From Pantoea sp. Ap-967 (GTDB taxonomy: Bacteria > Pseudomonadota > Gammaproteobacteria > Pseudomonadales > Pseudomonadaceae), in contig NZ_VWXK01000023.1 in NCBI RefSeq assembly GCF_011752565.1, forward strand, positions 35,221 through 99,220: a stretch of DNA of 64,000 nt. Reading direction: 5' to 3'. A model generated the notes under the pieces. It ran no database searches, had not been told where the DNA came from, and saw only the letters and a program-made list of their open reading frames with translations. This document shows, piece after piece, positions 23,921-32,614 of this stretch (position 1 is its first letter; each line of letters begins with the position of its first letter). A program made the translations under genes and the position numbers.

Positions 23921-25873
23921 ATGTTGAACACCCTTCTACCCATCCTGCTGTTCGCTGCCCTTGGCCTGGCGGTGCTCGGCGCCCTGCGCCGGGTGCGCAT
24001 GTGGCGGCGGGGCCGGCCTTCCAAGGTCAACCTGGTCGGCGGCCTGCTGGCCATGCCGCGGCGTTACCTGGTGGACCTGCACCATGTGGTCGAGCGCGAC
24101 AAGTACATGTCCAAGACCCACGTGGCCACCGCCGGCGGTTTCGTGCTGTCGGCCGCGCTGGCGATCCTGGTGCACGGCTTCGGCCTGCAGAGCAAGATCC
24201 TTGGCTACGCCCTGCTGGTGGCCACGATCATCATGTTCAGCGGCGCCATTTTCGTCTTCAAGCGCCGCCTGAACCCGCCTGCACGCTTGTCCAAGGGCCC
24301 GTGGATGCGCCTGCCGAAAAGCCTGCTGGTGTTCGCCGCCAGCTTCTTCATCGCCACCTTGCCGGTGGCCGGCATCCTGCCGGCTGATACTGGCGGCTGG
24401 GTGATGGTCGGCATTCTTGGCCTGGGCGTGCTGTGGGGCGTGTCGGAGCTGTTCTTCGGCATGACCTGGGGCGGCCCGATGAAACACGCCTTCGCCGGTG
24501 CCCTGCACCTGGCCTGGCACCGGCGCGCCGAACGCTTCGGCGGCGGCCGTTCCACCGGCCTGAAACCGCTGGATCTGGAAGACCCAAGCGCACCCCTGGG
24601 GGTGGAAAAGCCGGCAGACTTCACCTGGAACCAACTGCTGGGCTTCGACGCCTGCGTGCAGTGCGGCAAGTGCGAGGCCATGTGCCCGGCGTTCGCTGCC
24701 GGCCAGCCGCTGAACCCGAAAAAACTGATTCAGGACATGGTCATCGGCCTGGCCGGTGGCACCGATGCGCAATTTGCCGGCAGCCCGTATCCGGGCAAGC
24801 CGATTGGCGAGCATGGCGGCCATCCGCACCAGCCGATCGTCAATGGCCTGGTCGACGCCGAGACGCTGTGGTCGTGCACCACCTGCCGCGCCTGCGTCGA
24901 GGAATGCCCGATGATGATCGAGCACGTCGATGCCATCGTCGACATGCGCCGCCACCTCACCCTGGAAAAAGGCGCCACCCCGAACAAGGGCGCCGAAGTG
25001 CTGGACAACCTGATCGCCACCGACAACCCCGGCGGCTTCGCCCCGGGCGGGCGGATGAACTGGGCGGCTGACCTCAACCTGCAGCTGTTGTCTGAGGTCA
25101 AGGCCACCGAGGTGCTGTTCTGGGTCGGTGACGGTGCCTTCGATATGCGCAACCAACGCACCCTGCGCTCGTTCGTCAAGGTGCTCAAGGCCTCGGGCGT
25201 GGACTTTGCCGTGCTCGGCCTGGAAGAACGCGACAGCGGCGACGTGGCGCGCCGCCTGGGCGACGAGGCGACCTTCCAGCAACTGGCCAAGCGCAATATC
25301 CAGACCCTGGCCAAGTACCGCTTCCAGCGCATCGTCACCTGCGACCCGCACAGCTTCCATGTGCTCAAGAACGAGTATGGGGCGTTGGGCGGCGACTACC
25401 AGGTGCAGCACCACAGCACCTACATCGCCGAACTGATCGAGGCGAAGAAACTCAACCTCGGCCAGCACAAGGGCGGCAGCGTCACCTACCACGACCCGTG
25501 CTACCTGGGCCGCTACAACGGCGAGTATGAAGCGCCGCGTGCGGTGCTCAAGGCACTGGGCATCGAAGTACGCGAGATGCAGCGCTCGGGCTTCCGTTCC
25601 CGTTGCTGCGGCGGCGGTGGCGGTGCGCCGATCACCGACATCCCCGGCAAGCAGCGCATTCCAGACATGCGCATGGACGATATCCGCGAAACCGAGGCCG
25701 AGCTGGTGGCCGTGGGCTGCCCACAATGCACCGCGATGCTCGAAGGCGTGGTCGAACCGCGCCCGCAGATCAAGGATTTGGCCGAGTTGGTGGCCGATGT
25801 GTTGATCGAAGCGGACGCACCGGCCGCGGCAAAGCCGCAAACGGCTAAACGTGAACCTGCGGAGGTGCACTGA
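23921..25873 (+). CDS. dgcB: Dimethylglycine demethylase subunit DgcB (Fe-S, membrane)
   Basis: 650 aa integral membrane iron-sulfur protein. Several N-terminal helices (LLPILLFAALGLAVLGAL, AGGFVLSAALAILVHGF, ALLVATIIMFSGAIFVF, LLVFAASFFIATLPVAGI, WVMVGILGLGVLWGV) are followed by two ferredoxin-type clusters: C245-x2-C248-x2-C251-x3-C255P and C319-x2-C322-x2-C325-x3-C329P. Two heterodisulfide-reductase-like CCG domains follow (DPCYLGRYN, SRCCGGGGGAP). It passes electrons from DgcA towards quinone and ETF. ATG 23921 has GGGAG 7 bases upstream. Its stop overlaps the etfA start by one base (TGATG). Confidence 0.92.
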   Translation: MLNTLLPILLFAALGLAVLGALRRVRMWRRGRPSKVNLVGGLLAMPRRYLVDLHHVVERDKYMSKTHVATAGGFVLSAALAILVHGFGLQSKILGYALLVATIIMFSGAIFVFKRRLNPPARLSKGPWMRLPKSLLVFAASFFIATLPVAGILPADTGGWVMVGILGLGVLWGVSELFFGMTWGGPMKHAFAGALHLAWHRRAERFGGGRSTGLKPLDLEDPSAPLGVEKPADFTWNQLLGFDACVQCGKCEAMCPAFAAGQPLNPKKLIQDMVIGLAGGTDAQFAGSPYPGKPIGEHGGHPHQPIVNGLVDAETLWSCTTCRACVEECPMMIEHVDAIVDMRRHLTLEKGATPNKGAEVLDNLIATDNPGGFAPGGRMNWAADLNLQLLSEVKATEVLFWVGDGAFDMRNQRTLRSFVKVLKASGVDFAVLGLEERDSGDVARRLGDEATFQQLAKRNIQTLAKYRFQRIVTCDPHSFHVLKNEYGALGGDYQVQHHSTYIAELIEAKKLNLGQHKGGSVTYHDPCYLGRYNGEYEAPRAVLKALGIEVREMQRSGFRSRCCGGGGGAPITDIPGKQRIPDMRMDDIRETEAELVAVGCPQCTAMLEGVVEPRPQIKDLAELVADVLIEADAPAAAKPQTAKREPAEVH

Positions 25874-27105
25874 TGAGCGACATTATCCGCCGCGACCCAC
25901 GCGCCGAGTGGATCGCCCGTAACCGCCTGCACCCGCTGCACGCGGCCATGCAAACGCAACAAACGCGCTGGATGGGCCCCAACGGCCTGCTGCGCAAGAA
26001 CCCCCATGCCCTGGCCGCAGGCTTCATTGGCCCGGCAGGCCTCAAGCGTATCGACCGCAGCGGCGCCCAGCAGGGCACCGGTGTCGGCGGGCGGCGTACG
26101 GCGGCGGCCGAGGTGCAGTTGCCGCTGCACCAAGTCCCGGCGCCAGCGTTCTACGTCGCCGTGGTGCCCGATATGGTGGGTGGCCGCCTGAGCAGCCACG
26201 ACCGCGACCTGCTCGGCCTTGCCCACAGCCTGGCGGGCAGCGACGGCGCCGTGCTGGCCGTGGTGTTCGGCGAACACAAGGAAAGCAACTTCGCCACCGC
26301 CGGTGTCGACCGCCTGCTGGTGATCGAAGGCGAAGCGTTCGAAGGTTATGCACCGGAGCAACTGGTGCAGGGCCTGCGCGCTGTGGATAACCAGTTCACC
26401 CCCCGCCACTGGTTGCTGCCCGACAGCCGCAGCGGCGGTGGCGAACTGGGCCGGCGCTTTGCGGCGGCCCTGGGCGAACGTCCGGCCACGCGGGTATGGC
26501 AAGTGAAGGACGACCAGTGCATTGGCCGCGCCGGCGCCGGCCAGCAAGACCTGCAACGCGCCGTACCACGCCTGATTCTGGGCGCGGCGGAATGTGCCGA
26601 GCCGGTCAGCGAAACCCGCCACGAAGCGTTACCGGTGGAGTTGTCCACAAGCGTGCCGCGCAGCCTGTCGCGCATCGAGGACCTGGGCTCGGTGGCCGTC
26701 GACCCGGCGACCATCGCCATGGCCGAGGCCGAGTTCATCGTTTCTGGCGGCAATGGCGTGAAGGACTGGGCCCTGTATCACCAGGCCACCGCCGCCCTCG
26801 GTGCTACCGAAGGTGCCTCGCGGGTGGCGGTGGACGACGGCTTCATGCCGCGCAACCGCCAGGTGGGTGCCACGGGTACCTGGGTTACCGCGCGGGTGTA
26901 TGTGGCGGTGGGCATTTCCGGGGCGATCCAGCACCTGCAGGGTATCGGCGCCTGCGACAAGGTGGTGGCGATCAACATGGACCCAGGCTGCGACATGATC
27001 AAACGGGCGGACCTGTCGGTGATTGGCGACAGTTCGGCGATTCTCAAGGCACTGATCGAGGCTGTGGACAACTTCCGCAGCGGCGGCCAGCGCGACGCGG
27101 CATAA
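25873..27105 (+). CDS. etfA: Electron-transfer flavoprotein alpha-type subunit (dgc-linked)
   Basis: 410 aa ETF alpha-like protein, longer than housekeeping EtfA because of an N-terminal extension of about 90 residues (RRDPRAEWIARNRLHPLHAA onward). The C-terminal FAD-binding domain shows ASRVAVDDGFMPRNRQVGAT, VYVAVGISGAIQHLQGI and INMDPGCDMIKRADLSVIGD. It pairs with the next gene as an electron acceptor for dimethylglycine oxidation. Translation is coupled to dgcB by the one-base TGATG overlap. Confidence 0.9.
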   Translation: MSDIIRRDPRAEWIARNRLHPLHAAMQTQQTRWMGPNGLLRKNPHALAAGFIGPAGLKRIDRSGAQQGTGVGGRRTAAAEVQLPLHQVPAPAFYVAVVPDMVGGRLSSHDRDLLGLAHSLAGSDGAVLAVVFGEHKESNFATAGVDRLLVIEGEAFEGYAPEQLVQGLRAVDNQFTPRHWLLPDSRSGGGELGRRFAAALGERPATRVWQVKDDQCIGRAGAGQQDLQRAVPRLILGAAECAEPVSETRHEALPVELSTSVPRSLSRIEDLGSVAVDPATIAMAEAEFIVSGGNGVKDWALYHQATAALGATEGASRVAVDDGFMPRNRQVGATGTWVTARVYVAVGISGAIQHLQGIGACDKVVAINMDPGCDMIKRADLSVIGDSSAILKALIEAVDNFRSGGQRDAA

Positions 27106-27115
27106 GGGCACGAGC

Positions 27116-27886
27116 ATGAGTACGAAAGTGATCAGCCTGGTTTCCATCGGTGCCCACCCAAGCTCCGGCCGCGCCCGCCGCGCCGAGCAGGATGCGCGAG
27201 CGGTGGAGCTGGGGTTGCAGCTGGCGGGGGATAACTTGCAGGTGGTGCATGCCGGCGACCCGCGTGAAGAGGCCTTGCGCGCCTACCTGGGCATGGGCCT
27301 GGATCACCTGGATGTGCTGGAGCAGCCGGCCGGTGCCGATGTGCTTGGGGTACTGGGCGATTACCTGCGCGATGCTGGCGCCCAGTTGGTGCTGACCGGC
27401 AGCCAGGCGGAAACCGGTGAAGGTTCGGGCATGCTGCCGTTTTTGCTGGCCGAGAAGCTGGGTTGGCCGTTGGTGGTGGGGTTGGCGGAAGTGGAGTCGA
27501 TCGACAACGGCATCGCCCAGGTACTGCAGGCGCTGCCACGGGGCCAGCGGCGCCGCTTGAAGGTGCGCCTGCCGCTGCTGGCGACTGTGGATAACGCCGC
27601 GCCCAAGCCGCGTCAGAGCGCCTTTGGGCCTGCCCGCAGGGGTGTGCTGGCGGCGCGCAATGTGGCAATCGTCGAAGATGAATTGCTGGCCGAAGCCGAA
27701 CTGCAGCCGGCACGGCCCAGGCCCAAGCGGCTCAAGGTCATCAAGGCCAAGAGCGGTGCGGACCGGATGAAGGCGGCAACGGCCAAGGCCAGCGGTGGCG
27801 GCGGCAAGGTGCTGAAGGATGTTTCTCCACAGGAAGGTGCAGAAGCCATACTCAAGCTGCTGGTGGAAGAGGGCGTGCTGCGCTAA
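27116..27886 (+). CDS. etfB: Electron-transfer flavoprotein beta-type subunit (dgc-linked)
   Basis: 256 aa ETF beta-like protein. The nucleotide-binding alpha/beta core has ISLVSIGAHPSSGRARRAEQ, LVLTGSQAETGEGSGMLPFL and AEKLGWPLVVGLAEVESIDN. It ends with a basic tail (KRLKVIKAKSGADRMKAATA). It is 10 bp after etfA. Both ETF genes diverge clearly from housekeeping etfAB and appear dedicated to the betaine branch, as in other Pseudomonas. Confidence 0.9.
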   Translation: MSTKVISLVSIGAHPSSGRARRAEQDARAVELGLQLAGDNLQVVHAGDPREEALRAYLGMGLDHLDVLEQPAGADVLGVLGDYLRDAGAQLVLTGSQAETGEGSGMLPFLLAEKLGWPLVVGLAEVESIDNGIAQVLQALPRGQRRRLKVRLPLLATVDNAAPKPRQSAFGPARRGVLAARNVAIVEDELLAEAELQPARPRPKRLKVIKAKSGADRMKAATAKASGGGGKVLKDVSPQEGAEAILKLLVEEGVLR

Positions 27887-27924
27887 GGCCCCCTGTAAAA
27901 ATCCCCACCCCCTGCTGGCTACCC

Positions 27925-28038
27925 CTGTAGGAGCGAGCGCAGCTCGCGATGGGCTGCAAAGCAGCCCCAGCTCTTAAGCCGCGATGCTGAAACTGGGGCC
28001 GCTGCGCGCCCCATCGCGAGCTACGCTCGCTCCTACAG
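27925..28038. repeat. REP pair (GCGAGC class) after etfB
   Basis: CTGTAGGAGCGAGCGCAGCT ... GCGAGCTACGCTCGCTCCTA, about 70 bases apart, with an inner GGGCTGC/GCAGCCC hairpin. Likely end of the dgc-etf transcript. Confidence 0.9.
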
Positions 28039-28068
28039 TTAGGCGTTCAGTTAGGCATTCAGGCAACA

Positions 28069-28272
28069 CTACTGCCGCACGACGTTGAACGCCCAATTGG
28101 CCAAACCCTCGCTCACCGGCTCGAACGACACCCGCTCCCCCGCCAGCAGCCCCCCATCCCCCGTCGCACAGCGCAGTACCAGGTAATCCCAACCTTGCCC
28201 CTCGGCGCTGATTATTCCCATCCCACGGCCGTCATCGAACCATTTCACAGTGCCTGTGAGGCGGCTGTGCAT
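28069..28272 (-). CDS. Divergent cold-shock-domain protein, 67 aa
   Basis: Small protein with the first half of a cold-shock domain: LTGTVKWFDDGRGMGIISAE matches the RNP1-containing KWFN-GFGFI segment of CspA. The second nucleic-acid motif (VFVHxSAI) is not seen; that part reads WDYLVLRCATG. The total length equals CspA (about 70 aa) and the chain ends EGLANWAFNVVRQ. It probably folds as an OB barrel, but its RNA binding may be altered. It lies between etfB and the repeat region. Confidence 0.75.
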   Translation of the reverse strand: MHSRLTGTVKWFDDGRGMGIISAEGQGWDYLVLRCATGDGGLLAGERVSFEPVSEGLANWAFNVVRQ

Positions 28273-28368
28273 AAGTAGCTCCTAGGGTAGTGCCAAAATA
28301 ATGGCCACTACTCCATCACAGATGGCAAACCAGCGAAACTGGTAAAAATGTCAGCTACGTCGCAAATT

Positions 28369-28740
28369 TGCCCACGGAATCTGTTCGTCAACGTGTGGAT
28401 AAAGTGTTGGTGCATGGTTGCAGGCCCCATTTCTAGGGCGCTCTGGAGTAATGTTCAAAAAATGACCAGGCTAGGATCGATCAGCGAAGGGTGTCTTCTC
28501 TGGTCAAGCGCCCTATTTGCTCACAATCGCTGTTAGTCGGTCTGTGGATAATATGTTGGGGATACGCTGAAAGGCCTACAGATACTGGTCTTGAGAGAAT
28601 TGATCAAAAATTGATCACATTACGGTTTCTTCCAGCGATTTGCCCATGAATCAAGGCATTGGCTCGGTTATCCACAGTCTTTGAGAGGACGATGCCCGAC
28701 TACCCACAATCTCTGTTGGTGGGTTTGTGGGTAAGTTGTT
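28369..28740. repeat. Degenerate direct repeats with DnaA-box-like sites
   Basis: Three copies of a degenerate unit of about 43 bp (28369-28410, 28517-28559, 28697-28740), with the pattern CACnnAATCnCTGTTnGT followed by TGTGGATAA and TTG. The core nonamer TGTGGATAA is exact at 28394-28402 and 28543-28551 and present as TTATCCACA at 28668-28676. A one-mismatch copy is at 28726-28734. TTATCCACA is the bacterial DnaA-box consensus. Copies 1 and 3 also share a downstream TTnAAAAAATGAnCA motif. The 28273-28956 stretch is much richer in A+T than the surroundings and holds no recognised gene. Confidence 0.6.
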
Positions 28741-28956
28741 CGAAATCGCCTGCAGCCCTTTTAAAACGGGTTGTCTAAGGTTTTGTTTAAAAAATGATCA
28801 ATGACGATCAGGTTTTATCCTTCAAATATTCGTTCTGGTTCATTGGGCCCATTGCGGAGCCTGTTGATAACTCAGGAAACTGACAAAATTACCAGTGCCC
28901 GAGTGTGGAACGGAGAGATAAGCTTTCTCCAACCACACCCACCGGGAGTTAGCCCC

Positions 28957-29736
28957 ATGCCTACACTGCCCGCTGCTGCCAGCCAATACACCGCGTATGG
29001 CCATCACCCACGAGTTAAAGGTTCCGCGCTTGCGTTTAACGGTGAACGGCCAGATTCGATCACGGGTTGCTATCACCTAGGCAATGGCTATCGCGCCTAT
29101 AACTGCGAATTGATGCGTTTCCAGGCACCAGATTCACTAAGCCCATTTGGTGAAGGAGGGTTGAATGCGTATGCGTACTGCGCTGGAGATCCGGTTAATG
29201 CACGTGATCCGACAGGTCACGGGGTATTAACCGCAGCGTTGACATTACGAGGCTTAGGGATGGGTTCGAATGCGGCGACTCTGGCATACAATTTCCTCGG
29301 GCCAGAACCTACCAATCGTGTGGGGCTTAACGCCTCTCGCATGAGCACATTCGGCGCAGTGTTGAGTCTGGGAAGTTCGGCGGCCCAGTTCGCGGGAGTC
29401 GAGACTGCAGTTTTCGGTGCGAACGTCGGGACGGGAATAACCATGACGGGTATCGGGATACGCGCCGTCAACGCTGCGATAGGCCCAGGTTCTCAACCGC
29501 TGACGCGGATCAGGCGGAATTTTCAGTTACTCACATCGGGCATTCCCTCAGAGCAGCCGGCAGCGGACATACCTCTTGAAGGGATAACAGTCCAGTTACC
29601 ACGGGGCGTGCCCGTGCGGGCATCAATCGTCGACCGCCCCCGCCACGAAGTTAGACGCGAGCCTGTCGTGGAGTTTGATCCCGACGCAGTGGAGAGGCAA
29701 AGCATGGGGATACGGCGAAGAAGATACTCAATGTGA
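28957..29736 (+). CDS. Rhs-core orphan protein with variable C-terminus, 259 aa
   Basis: Short protein carrying only the terminal Rhs-repeat-associated core (about 11-88: YTAYGH, LAFNGE, YHLGNGYRAYN, LMRFQAPDSLSPFGEGGLNA, YAYCAGDPVNARDPTGH). An unrelated tail follows, Gly/Ala-rich and hydrophobic in its first part (VLTAALTLRGLGMGSNAATL) and basic at the end (RRRRYSM). No YD repeats or N-terminal secretion domain are present, so it is an orphan module rather than a full Rhs toxin. ATG 28957 with GGGAG 8 bases upstream matches the start layout of the paralogue at 55375; the frame is also open from 28801. Base composition is AT-rich relative to the neighbours, which suggests transfer. Confidence 0.8.
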   Translation: MPTLPAAASQYTAYGHHPRVKGSALAFNGERPDSITGCYHLGNGYRAYNCELMRFQAPDSLSPFGEGGLNAYAYCAGDPVNARDPTGHGVLTAALTLRGLGMGSNAATLAYNFLGPEPTNRVGLNASRMSTFGAVLSLGSSAAQFAGVETAVFGANVGTGITMTGIGIRAVNAAIGPGSQPLTRIRRNFQLLTSGIPSEQPAADIPLEGITVQLPRGVPVRASIVDRPRHEVRREPVVEFDPDAVERQSMGIRRRRYSM

Positions 29737-29739
29737 GTT

Positions 29740-29764
29740 GGATGGACCAAGGTCCGGTCCATCC
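29740..29764. terminator. Hairpin between convergent Rhs orphan and gbcA
   Basis: Perfect GGATGGACC / GGTCCATCC stem with a 7-base loop in the 45-bp gap between two convergent genes. No long T-run on either side. Probably a shared transcription end. Confidence 0.5.
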
Positions 29765-29781
29765 ATAGCGCAGTAGAGCGA

Positions 29782-31074
29782 TTACTGAGCCTGCACTTCC
29801 TTCAGGTACGGCGCCGGCTCTGCCCCGAGGTTGTTGAGCAACCGCTGGCTGTACCAGTCAATGAAGTTCACCACGCCAAACTCGTAGGTCTTCGAGTAAG
29901 GCCCTGGCTGGTATGCCGTGGAGTTGATCCCCCGTTGGTTCTCTTCGGCCAAGCGGCGGTCCTGGTCGTTGGTGGCGTCCCACACCTTGCGCATGTGCTC
30001 AGGGTTGTAGTCCACGCCTTCCACCGCATCCTTGTGCACCAGCCACTTGGTGGTGACCATGGTTTCCTGGGCGCTGATCGGCCACACGGTGAACACGATC
30101 ATGTGGTCGCCCATGCAGTGGTTCCACGAGTGCGGCAGGTGCAGGATGCGCATCGAGCCCAGGTCGGGGTTCTTGATGCGGCCCATCAGCTTCTGGCAGG
30201 CCTGCTTGCCGTCCATGGTCATCGACACCGTGCCCTTGAGCAGCGGCATGCGCACGATGCGGTTACGCAGGCCGTGGCTCTTGTGCAGGTACGGGATCTT
30301 CTCGGCATCCCAGGCAGCGGCGGAGCTGGCCACGTGGTCCTTGAATTCCTGGCTGGCACGTGGGTCGTTGGTGTCGTCCCACTCCAGCAGGGTTTGCAGC
30401 AATTCTGGGTGCGAACCGCTGCAGTGGTAGCACTCGCGGTTGTTTTCCAGCACCAGCTTCCAGTTGGCCTTTTCCATCAAGGTGGTGTGCACCGCCACCT
30501 TGGTGTTCTCCATGTCGTACGGTTCCATGTAGTGGTCCAGGGTGGCCAGGAACTCGTCGATGGCCGGCGGGTTTTCCGCCAGGCTGATGAAGATGTAGCC
30601 GCCGGCGACCTTCACGTTCACAGGCTTGAGGCCGTACTGCTTCATGTCGAAGTCGGCGCCCATTTCGGTGCCCGCGAACAGCAGGCGGCCGTCCAGCTCG
30701 TAGGTCCACTGGTGGTAGTGGCAGACCAGCTTGGCCACCTTGCCCTTGTCGCTGACGCACAGGCGCGAACCACGGTGGCGGCACACGTTGTGGAAGGCAT
30801 GCACCTTGCCCTCGGTACCGCGCACCACCAGGATCGGGTTGTTGCCGATCTGCAGGGTGATGTAGTTACCCTTGGCCGGGATCTCGCAGGTCATGCCGGC
30901 GATCAACCATTCCTTCTGGAAGATTTCCTGCATGTCGATCTGAAACAGACGCTCGTCGGTGTAGAACGGCTGGGGCAGCGAGTAGGTGCGCTCGCGGGTC
31001 TGCAGCATCTCGGCGGTGGCCTTGCGTGCAGGTTCCAGGGGATCGCCCAGGCTCAGGGTTGCGGTGACGTCCAT
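29782..31074 (-). CDS. gbcA: Glycine betaine monooxygenase, Rieske oxygenase subunit
   Basis: 430 aa ring-hydroxylating-type oxygenase that demethylates glycine betaine to dimethylglycine and formaldehyde. Rieske 2Fe-2S ligands are C98, H100, C118 and H121 (CRHRG, CHYHQW). The mononuclear iron site is in ENNRECYHCSGSH, with H217 and H222. ATG 31074 has GAGGAA 7 bases upstream and gives the usual length; an in-frame upstream ATG at 31107 is less likely. It is divergent from gbcB, its reductase partner. Confidence 0.95.
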   Translation of the reverse strand: MDVTATLSLGDPLEPARKATAEMLQTRERTYSLPQPFYTDERLFQIDMQEIFQKEWLIAGMTCEIPAKGNYITLQIGNNPILVVRGTEGKVHAFHNVCRHRGSRLCVSDKGKVAKLVCHYHQWTYELDGRLLFAGTEMGADFDMKQYGLKPVNVKVAGGYIFISLAENPPAIDEFLATLDHYMEPYDMENTKVAVHTTLMEKANWKLVLENNRECYHCSGSHPELLQTLLEWDDTNDPRASQEFKDHVASSAAAWDAEKIPYLHKSHGLRNRIVRMPLLKGTVSMTMDGKQACQKLMGRIKNPDLGSMRILHLPHSWNHCMGDHMIVFTVWPISAQETMVTTKWLVHKDAVEGVDYNPEHMRKVWDATNDQDRRLAEENQRGINSTAYQPGPYSKTYEFGVVNFIDWYSQRLLNNLGAEPAPYLKEVQAQ

Positions 31075-31357
31075 CGTGTCTTCCTCGGGGCCGTGTGCGG
31101 CCGGCAAAAGGTGGCTAATCGTTGTTGTCGTGGTTCAACAGCAGGCTGGTTGTTTTGCCGTGGAGTGTGCGTCCGAAGACGCCGTGAACCGTATCCATGG
31201 ACGACATGGCCGATTTGAATTACGACGCGCCAACCCTTGCAGTGCGGGGCTGGTCGCGATGAGCACGTCGATGTCGCTGGCAGGAATGTACGACGCCCGT
31301 CCCTTGAGCATTATCGGAGCCATAAAAAGGGCCAATAGTCGGCCGCTGGAGATGAAC
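31075..31357. promoter_or_regulatory. Divergent gbcA / gbcB promoter region
   Basis: 283 bp between the two glycine betaine monooxygenase genes. GbdR is known to activate both in P. aeruginosa, so its site is expected here. No gene seen. Confidence 0.5.
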
Positions 31358-32458
31358 ATGTCCGATACCTTCCTCAATCCGGTCAGCACCCAGACCTGGG
31401 CCAATGGCCGCCACATCGTGCGCTGCGTCAAGGTCATCCAGGAAACCTGGGACGTGCGCACCTTCTGCTTCATGGCCGACCAGCCGATCATGTTCTTCTT
31501 CAAGCCCGGGCAGTTCGTGACCCTGGAGCTGGAGATCGAAGGCAAGCCGGTGATGCGCTCGTACACCATCTCCAGTTCGCCGTCGGTGCCCTACAGCTTC
31601 TCGATCACCGTCAAGCGCGTGCCGGGTGGCCTGGTTTCCAACTTCCTCCACGACACCATGCACGAAGGCGCCGAGCTGCCGGTGCACGGCCCGGTGGGGC
31701 TGTTCAACGCCATCGACTTCCCCGCCGGCAAGGTGCTGTACCTGTCCGGTGGCGTGGGTATTACCCCGGTGATGTCGATGGCGCGCTGGTTCTACGACAC
31801 CAATGCCAACGTCGACATGGTGTTCGTGCACAGCGCCCGTTCCCCCAAGGACATCATCTACCACCGCGAACTGGAGCAGATGGCTTCGCGCATTCCCAAC
31901 TTCAGCCTGCACATCATTTGCGAGAAGCATGGCCTGGGTGAGCCTTGGGCGGGTTACCGCGGCTACCTGAACCAGCGCCTGATGGAGTTGATTGCGCCGG
32001 ACTACATGGACCGCGTGGTGTTCTGCTGCGGCCCGACGCCCTACATGACGGCGGTCAAGCGCATGCTCGAAGCGGTTGGCTTCGACATGAAGAACTACCA
32101 CGAGGAATCGTTCGGCGCCACGCCACCGGAGGCCAAGGCCGATGCGGTGGAACATGCCGAGCAGGCGGCCGATGCGCCGGAGGTGGATGCGTCGGACCTC
32201 AACCTGGTGGAGTTCATCGGCAGCGAGAAGAGCATTCGCGTGGCACCGGGCGAAACCGTGCATGCGGCGGCGGCCAAGGTTGGGCTGATGATTCCCAAGG
32301 CGTGCGGCATGGGCATTTGCGGGACGTGCAAAGTGCTCAAGCTGGGCGGCGAGGTGGAGATGGAGCACAACGGCGGGATTACCGAGGAGGACGAAGCCGA
32401 GGGCTATATCCTGTCGTGCTGCAGCGTGCCGAAGGGGGATGTGCGGATCGATTATTGA
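31358..32458 (+). CDS. gbcB: Glycine betaine monooxygenase, reductase subunit
   Basis: 366 aa electron-transfer component. The N-terminal ferredoxin-reductase flavin domain has MRSYTISSSP and the LSGGVGITPVMSMARWF NAD-binding segment. The C-terminal plant-type 2Fe-2S ferredoxin has C316, C321, C324 and C354 (C-x4-C-x2-C-x29-C). The linker is Ala/Glu-rich (EAKADAVEHAEQAADAPEV). Start MSDTF at 31358 is preferred to ATG 31352 because GGAG lies 6 bases before it, and it gives the same length as P. aeruginosa GbcB. Confidence 0.94.
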   Translation: MSDTFLNPVSTQTWANGRHIVRCVKVIQETWDVRTFCFMADQPIMFFFKPGQFVTLELEIEGKPVMRSYTISSSPSVPYSFSITVKRVPGGLVSNFLHDTMHEGAELPVHGPVGLFNAIDFPAGKVLYLSGGVGITPVMSMARWFYDTNANVDMVFVHSARSPKDIIYHRELEQMASRIPNFSLHIICEKHGLGEPWAGYRGYLNQRLMELIAPDYMDRVVFCCGPTPYMTAVKRMLEAVGFDMKNYHEESFGATPPEAKADAVEHAEQAADAPEVDASDLNLVEFIGSEKSIRVAPGETVHAAAAKVGLMIPKACGMGICGTCKVLKLGGEVEMEHNGGITEEDEAEGYILSCCSVPKGDVRIDY

Positions 32459-32480
32459 GCCGTCGACCAATCTGGAACAA

Positions 32481-32600
32481 TCTGGTAGGAGCGAGCGCAG
32501 CTCGCGATGGGGGGCGCAGCGGCCCCAGGTTCTCAGCTTCGCAGCTGATATTGCCGGGGCTGCGTTGCAGCCCATCGCGAGCTGCGCTAGCTCCTACCGT
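32481..32600. repeat. REP pair (GCGAGC class) between gbcB and chemoreceptor
   Basis: GGTAGGAGCGAGCGCAGCTC and the inverted GCGAGCTGCGCTAGCTCCTA, about 80 bases apart, with inner GGGGC/GCCCC pairing. The second arm has a G-to-A change (GCTAGC for GCTCGC). Confidence 0.88.
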
Positions 32601-32614
32601 GGATACGCAAACTT

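Noticed and set aside
21115..24054. Long minus-strand open frame opposite dgcA and the V4R-like gene
   Set aside because: Antisense shadow of dgcA and neighbours, His/Val-rich with no motif.
31075..31357. N-terminal extension of GbcB through the divergent promoter region
   Set aside because: The frame is open from 30986, but it overlaps gbcA and its promoter; GGAG before MSDTF at 31358 and family length support the short form.
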